Below are positions 55,216 through 64,000 of a stretch of 64,000 nt of DNA, piece by piece; position 1 is the first letter of the stretch; every line of letters starts with the position of its first letter. The DNA is taken from assembly GCF_000003815.2 (NCBI RefSeq), contig NC_049982.1, positions 33,013,746 to 33,077,745 of the forward strand. Direction: 5' to 3'. The DNA is from Branchiostoma floridae (taxonomy: Eukaryota > Chordata > Leptocardii > Amphioxiformes > Branchiostomatidae). The translations under genes were made by a program, and so were the position numbers. Under the pieces are notes generated by a model, which was not told where the DNA came from, did not search any database, and worked only from the letters and a program-made list of their open reading frames with translations.

Positions 55216-56244
55216 CTTTTGTAGTATACATAAACCCCCACATGGAGCCCAAATTGATATTGTCATTCAATCAGGATATTTTCTACAGTTGTACATGGGC
55301 CACAAACAACTACACACGACATTTGCCATGACTTACTCCCGTAGTGCAATATAATCACCCGATTTACTATAACGTTAGCTCACGGCTCACGGCTCGCGTT
55401 ATTTATGGCCCAATTAGACGACGATTGTTTTTGAAGTAGATGTTTCTCTCTTCAGCAACAGTAAAACCAGTCGCCAGAGTAACCGCTCATATCAGATAGT
55501 GGGCCTTGAAAATGACTAAAATTTAGTGATAAAAATTAGTGGTTCAGGTAACCCCCTAGCACACCTTCTTAACTGTAATGCCACATCTTCAACTTTTGGT
55601 GTGTAAAACGTTAGGACCCATACTACATGGACATCAAAAAAGTTATGTTCATAACTTTATCAGATATATCAGGATGGGCATTGTAATTTCAGTAATTTTC
55701 CGCCATAAACTATTGGACTTTAGAGGGTCTCTGAGGAGGGGTCGCAGGAGCCGTAACGAAAAATAGCTGGAGGGTTTTAACTACATGGCTGTTCATAGTT
55801 CCACATACCTATCACACATACAAAGTATATGAGCCAATTTGGCCGACCCCCATCTTCCGGCCTCGGCTTGGTTTTCTCGTGCAATGACTTTTAAATGCAT
55901 TTATGGTAATTTGAGTAAAAAAAGACCTGGTTTTAGACTGACATTCTCACATGTTTCGTGAATTAAACTTAGTCCTGCAAAATTTCTTTGTGCTAAGGTT
56001 AACCAATCCGAACTCACGCCAGTACAAAAATGTCAGCAAATTCCTTAATGCAAAAAAAAAGAATGTTTATTAATGCCAATAGCCTGTCTCTCGCTGGCTG
56101 GGGTTAACCCCCCTCCCCTCCTTGGTACTGGCAACCGTTTGCAGGCCGGCCGCTAGTCCGTCCAATGATGGACAGTTACGAAGTCGCCCTTTGACTGATG
56201 CGTTATTGTATCCCCATACCAAAATACACTGTGGTGGAAATGGC

Positions 56245-56452
56245 TACTCTCCAAGCAGAGGTTAGGCTCCGGCTATGTTTTTTGCATTTTTTAGTCGTTT
56301 TTATCGGGCTTTCTATTTTGTTTTTTATCTTGCTGTGACAAAACCTAACTGGCTGGCGTACTTCAAGAAAAATGACAAAATATAAAGCCCGATAAAAACG
56401 ACTAAAAAAACGTTAATAAAACAGCCGGGGTCTAACCTCTGCTTGGACAGTA
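56245..56452. mobile_element. Mutator-like fold-back MITE, imperfect 9-bp TSD
   Basis: Ends TACTCTCCAAGCAGAGGTTA and TAACCTCTGCTTGGACAGTA. Flanks GGAAATGGC and GAAAATGGC (one mismatch). GTCGTTTTTATCGGGCTTT pairs with its inverse inside. Confidence 0.8.
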
Positions 56453-56613
56453 GAAAATGGCCAAATCCTTCTAAAGAGAATCCAAAAATACAAATGTGAA
56501 GATAGTCTATGCACTTGTTTAAATGTCATTTTAGGCCAAAACGTATCCTCCCGTTCCATTGTTGAAGTTCCATTGTGAGAATTACTTTGCAGCCCAATAA
56601 TTGAGCTGAGATA

Positions 56614-56803
56614 CTGTAAATGTATTTAAGTTCGCGGGGATTTAATTTCGCGGTAGCGGGAAAAGGACTTTCCGCGGAGGATTTAAGTTCGCGGTAATAC
56701 CATAGACTGCAATCTGATATCATAATAGAAAAATGTTCGCGGTGGTTTTAAATTCGCGGTGAAGTGGTCACAGCGAAAACCGCGAACATTTCTGCATTTA
56801 CAG
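56614..56803. mobile_element. CTGTAAATGC-family MITE
   Basis: 190 bp in opposite orientation to the 13955 copy. TA on both sides (56612-56613, 56804-56805). Confidence 0.85.
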
Positions 56804-57429
56804 TATGTGGTATGCGGGTCAACTTGATCTGCTGAAAGAATTGTCCAAGTCTACAATAGACACCACGCTTGTAACTCGGAGCTAACTGCCGTGATTTTTT
56901 TATGAGATATGTCACAAGTTGATGTCTCAAAACCTACCCAAATACCAAATATCATTCTATAATCCACCCATATCGTCTTGTGTGGTGCTAGCAAAGCAGT
57001 TCAGCAAAAGGACTAGGAGGAAGAGAAAGGAGCCGATGAAGAAACATTTAGTAAAGTACAAAAAGGGAGAAGGGAAACGATCTGCGTTTGTTGGCAAATG
57101 GTGGCTTCCTGGCCCAGTACATTTATGGCTACGTTTTTACTAAGTTCCTTTTTTTTCATTCTAGCGACATGTAGTATAGACTAGATCGCCAGCGGGTCGC
57201 TTCTTATATGTCAGCGCACAGTTTAGAGAAAGATGTGTTGCTATAAGTATAAGAAATATAGCTTAATGGTTCATAGAATTCCACATATACAGTTCTACCC
57301 GCTTCGCGTTCAAAATGGTTCCTCCCCGCCTGGCGAAATATATACATTCATTGAAGGAAGACCAGATACATCATTAGCAGACTCACGACTTTCAGCCATG
57401 GAAACGCCCCGTCCACAAATAGGTCCCTG

Positions 57430-57529
57430 NNNNNNNNNNNNNNNNNNNNNNNNNNNNNNNNNNNNNNNNNNNNNNNNNNNNNNNNNNNNNNNNNNNNNNN
57501 NNNNNNNNNNNNNNNNNNNNNNNNNNNNN
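57430..57529. other. Assembly gap (100 N)
   Basis: Lies 122 bp upstream of the first small membrane protein gene, so its 5'UTR or promoter may be incomplete. Confidence 0.99.
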
Positions 57530-57651
57530 ATCATCAGCAGGTGCTACGATTCGCTGTGCCTCAAACAAAGAAGCGCTTGGTTCACACAGCCCACGGTCGA
57601 GATTCATCCACGCACAAACATCTCCTCAGCTCTCTGCGGTACCTACGAACC

Positions 57652-57897
57652 ATGGAAGCCGTCAACGCCACTGCAGCACCGCTGGCGCCCGATCCTCCGT
57701 ACGGAGTGGCCGTGGTGTCCGTGGGATGTCTGCTACTCATCCTCGTCATCCTCATCACCATTTTTTGCCTGGTGGACAGCACGGAGGACAAGGACGACAA
57801 ACTCCTGGCTGACCTGGAGGCCATGGATCCAAAGGGGAAGGACCCCGAGGTGCAGATGCTCCGGCTGGAGTACAAACTGAAGGCTGTAGGTCTGTAG
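57652..57897 (+). CDS. Small single-pass membrane protein (81 aa), unrecognised family
   Basis: Single-exon frame from an ATG in good context (GAACCATGG) to TAG. Residues 1-17 are short and extracellular-like, with an N-glycosylation sequon (NAT at 5-7) and no signal peptide. One long hydrophobic segment follows at about 18-40 (VAVVSVGCLLLILVILITIF). The tail is Asp/Lys-rich (STEDKDDKLLADLEAMD) and ends LEYKLKAVGL. This predicts a type III protein, N-out/C-in. An AATAAA at 58740-58745 would close a 3'UTR of about 850 nt. It resembles the neighbour at 60876: N-x-T-A-A near the start, the F-C-L exit of the membrane segment, and the closing K-L-K-x-x-G-L. I do not recognise the family. Confidence 0.72.
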   Translation: MEAVNATAAPLAPDPPYGVAVVSVGCLLLILVILITIFCLVDSTEDKDDKLLADLEAMDPKGKDPEVQMLRLEYKLKAVGL

Positions 57898-60875
57898 GAA
57901 GGCAGGCGGCTGGAAGAAGAGCATCACTTGCGAGGAATTAAGAACATGAGCCAAAAGGAGATATCAACGGACAGTAGGCAAAAACGGTCAACACCACGGA
58001 CCCGTCCTTTCTTATATCAGTTTGCCAATATATTATATACTGTACATGAAGACTGAAGAAATCTAGCGGAAGCTTTATTGGATGGGTATGGGGAATAGTG
58101 CGTATGCAGCGAACCGGTCCGCCATTTTCTCAACTGGATACGTGCTCTGATTTTTCAAGAGCTAGTTGTATCGATGTTGTAAGTCTTTTTAAGCACTGTC
58201 GAGTACCGTTACGTGTCTTTATTTGCTCTACAGATCAAAAATGGCGTGTCCTTTTTTGCTTCCTATGAAAAGTGTTGCGTCTGAATGTATTTCCAAAAGT
58301 CTGCTTTTGGGATCAGTTTTTTGTATGGAAAAGGTACATTTGTAGTGTCGATAGAAGAGGTTTGCTGATTGAGTTGCGTATCAATATGGAGACATATATG
58401 GCTAATCTAAGCCACAAAAGATGGACAAAAATGAATGTTCTTGTGCTGAGCTACATTTACATATAGGTTGTGCAGAGTTTTAGACAGCAAATGCTGAATC
58501 GAATTTTGAATTTTGAAGAAGATGAGATCGAACCGCCAAGGGGATGGTACGTGAGGAACACAAACGTATGTGTGAATACGACTCTGTGAAATATATGTTC
58601 AGGCCCAGCCAGTCAATGTACATTTTCTTACAAGTTCAATATGTCTTAGAAATCGACCTCTGTCACTGTGTGTTGAGATACTTGAACTGACAGAAATTAT
58701 AAGCTCTCTCTATGTAAATCGATTGAGATTTATTTGTGAAATAAAACTGTGAATGGTAAAACTGTTATGTCATGGGTGTTCCGTAGAAAGAAGGGGTGGA
58801 TTAGTATTAAAGGCGACCCAAGCAATATTACAGCGTTAAAAGTAGAAATATTCTTGGTAAGGCAATCTGTATAATATTGACATCTACTGCACTGTATTCC
58901 CATATTTACATCATTATTATATCATCTGAACGGCCCAGAGACAAGTCGCAGGAGGATATTCGTTATTATTGAAACCCCCCCAAATTAGGTCTTGACCAGG
59001 AATCCTCGTGCGGCTTGTTTTTGTGCCGTTTTTAACGGCTCAATTTATGAAATGATGTAAATGTGCTAAAATAGTGCATTAGATATCATTATTGTACAGA
59101 TTAGTTGAATAGGTAGCGGAACGATGTATAACAGTAACATGTGCAAGAATAAGACCAAAACATATCAATAACATCATCTATATAACCCTGTATATCATAA
59201 TAACATAGCTGTATGAAATATCTGGGCATTATGGTGACATGTCAATATACGGCGACTGGACATTTTCCCCGTCAGACAGTTCGAAATGAAGGCAATGAAA
59301 TATAGTCAAGGATTCAGAACCCCCTCTATGCCTAAAGGGACGGGCCAAGATTTAGAAGTAAAGGGTTTTGTGCGAAAAATACTGATGCTGAAGTAAAATT
59401 GCCATCTTGGTAAGTGGTACCAATTTACCACACTAGTGTCAGTTTTACTACACCAGTGCATTTCTAGATCTTGACTACATGAATGAATGGCTGTGTTACC
59501 ATGTTTTGTCGCTTCGGTTCTTGTTACAATGTTAATGGCAGTCTATTTGCGCATGCAAAATTTAGCCATTTTCTTTTACCAATATTTTGTTCAGCCCTAT
59601 GTCATTATTTTTGCGGTCTGTAGCGGATGTCATCCATAAACTGTACCTGTTGTGGCGTAATTATAATGAAAGTTAGGCCCTCAGAAAGGAAAGGCCCCTG
59701 AGGCCAATCCTTAGACTGACGCATGAGAATCTTGTGTCCGGTACAAGGACGCTGGTTATGTGTTTTGCATACATGATGAAATCGCTGTGTCCATTTTTGT
59801 AGATTTCTGAGCTGAAGGCAACAAGGTATAATCACAATCGGTACATGAAATTATAGTAAACACGTGCAGCATTCACATCATTATCATCGGTCGGCTGCGG
59901 CGCAGACGACTGTAAGTTTCTTCACATCTAGCCAGATTCTGCCCAATATCGATAAATTCAGCACCCAGGACAGATAGAATTCTGGGGAGAGGCGTTTGCA
60001 GGCGTTTGCAGTACGGCGTACCGGTACAAAACCATTTTTCCTTGTGGGAGCGGTCCAGAAAAACCGGACCGGATGTTGGACCGATTCAAAAATGAACAGT
60101 TTATACCGGCAGGCGCGCGCACGTGTTTTGGAGCTTACAGGTCCAAGAAAAAGCGAAGTAGAGGATAGTTGATAGTCATTTTTACCAAGCTTCTACTGTC
60201 AGACTTGGTTAAGACAGAGTCAGTTGTTTACATGGCTCGGATAGGATTTTGGCCAATGGAAGTCGGATACTCCACAAAACAGAATCCTTTGTAGCAATAT
60301 GGACCATTGGTTTGAGTATCGCCCATTCACAAGTTTTCACAGATGATTAGGTCCAGCTTCAGGTCCGGACCTGGACCTGATCCTCTGGACCTGGATCGTA
60401 CCTATACCTGAATTTTCTTTACCGAAACCCAACCCTAGTCGCTATGCATCAGAAACTGATGGCTTATATATAACTATCTATATGTCTTTCTATCTACACA
60501 CACACGCTAATTGTGAACAAGTAATACAATTATTTTTTAGCATATGATGAGATCACGACAACATCCCCATAGATGTCTCAGATTTCTTCGTTTTATAACC
60601 TCCCCTTTGGGACGTTATCAACCTACAGTACGGCGGCGTCTATAACAGAAATAGACGGAAGCCCTGGTCACGATTCCCAGACGGTAACTCCTTCTGGACC
60701 ATTAACATACCACAGAAGCTGTCCTCAGGGACGGAAAGTAAGACACTGAAGGGAGGGATTCTCACCAGCCAGTGGTAAAAGTGAGTGTGATGGTAATTCT
60801 ACCGTTTTGCGCCTATTTTATAACGACATTGCGTACGGCGGACTGAGGGTCTAACTGAGGTGCGGTTTTTTCATC
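57898..60875. other. Region between the two small membrane-protein genes
   Basis: Holds the probable 3'UTR (to about 58760) and a half copy of the 48225-type TIR element (about 59394-59660). GGACCTGGACCT-rich sequence related to the 19012 element lies at about 59990-60437. The 5'UTR of the second gene follows. No further gene supported. Confidence 0.5.
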
Positions 60876-61127
60876 ATGGCATCGACGAACACAACAGCAG
60901 CAGCCTATATTGTTGAAACTTCCTCTCCTCCGCGCTTCATGCTTTACTTCGTCGGCGTCGTCGTGGGTATGCTCATCTTGGCAGCCATGCTGTTCTGTCT
61001 GTATCGCCGGATGACGGGAAGGGAGCAGCGCAACAATCCGGGTGTAGAAATGTTGGAGTCCGGGGATCTCACTCCTACAGAACGGTATGAACAACTGGAC
61101 AAGAAACTCAAGGAATGCGGGCTATAG
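60876..61127 (+). CDS. Small single-pass membrane protein (83 aa), paralogue of 57652
   Basis: Single-exon frame from ATCATGGCA to TAG. The N-terminus MASTNTTAAAYIV has an NTT sequon at 5-7, at the same residue position as NAT in the neighbour. A membrane segment spans about 20-43 (FMLYFVGVVVGMLILAAMLF), followed by CLYRRMTGREQRNN, so the positive side is cytoplasmic. An acidic stretch leads to the end LDKKLKECGL. Length, topology, sequon position and C-terminal motif match the 81-aa protein 3 kb upstream. KCNE-type channel subunits share the general plan of NTT plus one membrane pass, but I see no KCNE-specific motif. Function unknown. Confidence 0.72.
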   Translation: MASTNTTAAAYIVETSSPPRFMLYFVGVVVGMLILAAMLFCLYRRMTGREQRNNPGVEMLESGDLTPTERYEQLDKKLKECGL

Positions 61128-61940
61128 GGAGACGGCTGATGTTGAATGTACATTAACAAAAAAATCACAGAGCACAGAGAACGTAACATTTTCCCCTCTA
61201 CAGGGAAGGTGATAACGGCGTCAGGAAGGAAGCCTTTACAAATTGATCTGCTAGAAAAAGGATTGAAACCTTACCTGTCTTTTCCATAAGGGCCTTGCAT
61301 TGTGGTATCCAGACGAAAGTCGTTGGGCAAGGAGAGCTATGTACGTATACAAACGCATGGTGACAACTGGCTGTATATTCAACAGTTCACGAAAGGTCAG
61401 GAAGATGATGAGATTGAGATGTATTTAGCATGCAGAACGAATAGTAACGGTAGAGTTTTTGTAACGTCACATTCGGCATCTTACACCTTTTAAGATTCGA
61501 GTTGACCCGTTTGTGTGTGTGATGAAGTAATTATATTGTTAAAGAAGGAGACACGTCCACGGCACCCTCTTACAGATATAGGTGCATCCTTTTACATACA
61601 ACATTACTGCCGCAGCATTTCACGTCGCACTTTGTTGCTCATCAACTTTCGAACGAGTCATGTGTTTGCCAGTGAATTCCGTGCAATTATCCGGATGGTG
61701 CAATTATGCGAAGTTATCTAGCTGGACCGCACCGGTTTTTTGGATTTGAGGATTCCGTGCAGTTAACAGAGGTGTGTGTTAATCCGTTGTGCAATTAACT
61801 GGCTTCTACTGCATCACATTAGGTAGTTGACAAGCATTTGGATACATGACTACAGCAATGTAGTTCATGCTTGGTTCAACTGTGACGAACACTGCCTTGT
61901 GAATATCGTATACCCTTCAGTGTTATGGCTGTATTTCTTA

Positions 61941-62137
61941 TACCCCCCTCAGATTAGGCGCGATTCGATCGGACGACGAGTCTGCGAGCTCTATATTACG
62001 AGGAGGCATGACCCTGATGCCGACGAAAAAATGGCAGAATTTCCCCCAGTCCCGTCAGGGCTAGGGTCATGCCTCCTCGTAATTTATAGCTCGCAGACTC
62101 GTCGTCCCATCGAATCGCGCCTAATGTGAGGGAGGTA
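61941..62137. mobile_element. PIF/Harbinger-like hairpin MITE (TTA duplication)
   Basis: TACCCCCCTCAGATTAGGCG and the inverse CGCCTAATGTGAGGGAGGTA form arms of about 85-90 bp that also carry TCTGCGAGCT and GAGGAGGCATGACCC. TTA on both sides (61938-61940, 62138-62140). Confidence 0.82.
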
Positions 62138-62404
62138 TTACGACACATTCCGAAGTGACCGATCTCAAAAGTAAGGCCTAGAAAAAAGTTACCCGACCGA
62201 CGGCTGGATACCAGGCTACCGACCCTATCCCTTTTTGGGGTCGACCATCATCTTTTATATCTGACCCTCTGAGTTATAAGATTCAAAGGAGACTTCCTGT
62301 GATTCACAATCATTTTAACAGTTGGTGGAAGAATGCGTAGTTAGCATTGTTCTTCTTTGCATGGTTTATCAACGTATGTGTGCTTGTATAATGTAGAGTC
62401 TGTA

Positions 62405-62502
62405 TTATTACTATACTATACAATACTATACAATACTATACTATACTATACTATACTATACTATACTATACTACACTATACTATACTATACTATACTATA
62501 TG
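62405..62502. repeat. (ACTAT)n pentanucleotide repeat
   Basis: About 19 units of ACTAT/CTATA with a few changes. Confidence 0.92.
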
Positions 62503-64000
62503 ATATCAAAAATACCAGTACCTGATACATTTCAGTCTTACGTGTGTATTGTTCTACAGTATCTGTAGGATCACTTGGGCTGAAATCTTAAACAAAAACG
62601 TTCTGAGTCCTCATGCCTCCATGAAAAACTTGGACCATTAGTACATTTCTTCCGTCAATTGTTGTCGCATTTATCATGCAAGTCAAGATGTAATCAGCAT
62701 AATATATTCTACTTATGTCGGTCATCTCAAGCAAAAGTACATGTATTGTATATGGTGTTATATAGTCGTTTCGTTTGGCAAAATTCCATGTTAACATTTT
62801 ATCATAAATTATGGAAAATTGCACGTTTGTGTAGTCTGTACATAGTGGTGTAAACATTTAAATAGCGTACACATGTCACAAGTGGGTGATTTTCACGCTG
62901 TCGTGTTCAGAACTTCAAGAGAAGACGCCCCCTTACGCGTGGGTGGCAGGTCGGTCTGGATGGAAGGCAGAATGGACGGAAGGGAAACTAATTACTCGTG
63001 TCCTAACGAATTACACGTTATTTCTCCTCAAAATAAAAGATGACGTTGGGTCAAAATGACACAAAGCAAAAATATCAATCACAAAATAAGAGAAGGTAAG
63101 GGGAATGGGACAACGAGAATAAAAAGATTGAATATTGTCCATAAAATATGGTCCAGATGAAAATGAGAAGAATGATAAACCTAAAAATCCTTACCGTCAT
63201 TATTCAAAAGAGAGATGAGAACTTTCACAGTGTTGGAGTATTGAATTACTAGTCGATAAAGATTTGTGACTTTTCCAAGGTTTTTTAAAACCTCCTTGCA
63301 TTGGTTATCCTAAAAACATAATAATATGCTAACGACGCCAATAGTATCCACGGGGATGTAACTAGCATCCATTTGCTCCTTTATTAATGTTGTTGCTAAG
63401 CAACCGACCAAAACCACGGAGCATCTTGGCTCAGCACAAGGGGCGGTTCACTCGTACGGGGGTGGAGAAGCGAGCGCCATCTTCCTTCATGGTTCTTGTT
63501 TCTGGGATGCTGTACATGTTTTGAAGGGACTTCTCCGAAATACTTTATCGACACGGCAGCTTTTCAATCATCGCACCTCATTATTAATAAAAAAGTCAAA
63601 ATACCGGTAAAACTGAAGGGAGTGATAAGAATAGAAGTGCAAGCTTCATTGCGCCATCATACTTGCAGAGCGTATCCATTGCCCACCATCTTTACTACTA
63701 AGTATAAAGTCGAGATGATGAGATAGAAACCAATAAGAGATTTGATACCATAGTACTAAATGCTTCAACCATCTGCTATTACCAAGGACATTTGGAAGGA
63801 ACACTGTGTGCTACTTATTCCATGTAAACCGATTTCCCATTTCATGTGTGTCATGAATATAAGAATATAAGTGCTCTCATATTAAATGTAGATTTAGAGA
63901 ATGCCCAAGTCACGTCAATACCAGGCAAATTACAAAAAAAAATATTTATTCTTTTTTTGCGCTGTCAAACCCATGGCAGAAAACACCGGATACTTTATGA

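Larger units (their letters stand above)
61128..64000. other. Right end of the window, no gene recognised
   Basis: Contains the hairpin MITE at 61941-62137, one end of a TAGCCTGG-type element (GCTGGATACCAGGCTA, about 62200-62215) and the pentamer repeat at 62405-62502. Short reading frames have no family features. Confidence 0.5.

Noticed and set aside
57652-61127. Assigning the two small proteins to the KCNE or FXYD families
   Set aside because: Only size, sequon and topology agree. The FXYD motif is absent and no KCNE-specific juxtamembrane motif is visible.

Overview
The window is animal nuclear DNA. It has spliced genes with GT-AG introns plus one AT-AC intron, dense small DNA transposons, LINEs, SINEs and three 100-N assembly gaps. 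The gene set (ARID5, KRR1, WDR91, a stand-alone adducin-like aldolase, ANKRD16, a Ly6 protein) and the repeat style suggest an invertebrate deuterostome, most likely amphioxus (Branchiostoma). That species call is inference from style; no search was run.

Layout. (1) 1-4577 (+): the 3' part of an ARID5A/B-type transcription factor gene, with three short exons (mostly the ARID domain) and a very long last exon. (2) 9079-10191 (-): intronless KRR1, a ribosome-biogenesis factor. (3) 10313-27849 (+): WDR91 in 19 exons, rebuilt codon by codon to 758 aa. It diverges from KRR1 across 121 bp. (4) 29285-35457 (-): a 7-exon, 320-aa class II aldolase/adducin-head protein with a mitochondrial-looking N-terminus. 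(5) 35842-48196 (+): ANKRD16 in 4 exons, 364 aa, diverging from gene 4 across 384 bp. (6) 50787-54154 (-): a 4-exon, 144-aa secreted or GPI-anchored Ly6/uPAR protein. (7) 57652-57897 and 60876-61127 (+): two small, apparently paralogous single-pass membrane proteins (81 and 83 aa) that I cannot assign to a known family.

Mobile DNA fills the introns. I see one 5'-truncated RTE-like LINE with an open 932-codon frame and a 9-bp target duplication, and one CR1/jockey-like LINE nested in another repeat. There is an internally deleted mariner, and six fold-back elements with 9-bp duplications (Mutator-like). Other elements have 8-bp duplications (hAT-like), TA, TTA or TTAA duplications. Two SINEs have tRNA-like heads.

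The most unusual signals are in splicing and small genes. WDR91 has a textbook minor-spliceosome AT-AC intron. It has two minisatellites that have multiplied its own splice sites, one a donor and one an acceptor with the start of its exon. A third WDR91 donor has a MITE inserted at its GTA. The paired micro-membrane proteins at the right end are the best candidates for something undescribed.

By function, the recognised genes are independent housekeeping or signalling genes (chromatin, ribosome assembly, endosome maturation, tRNA-charging fidelity). I see no operon-like pathway; the shared divergent promoters are the only sign of co-regulation.
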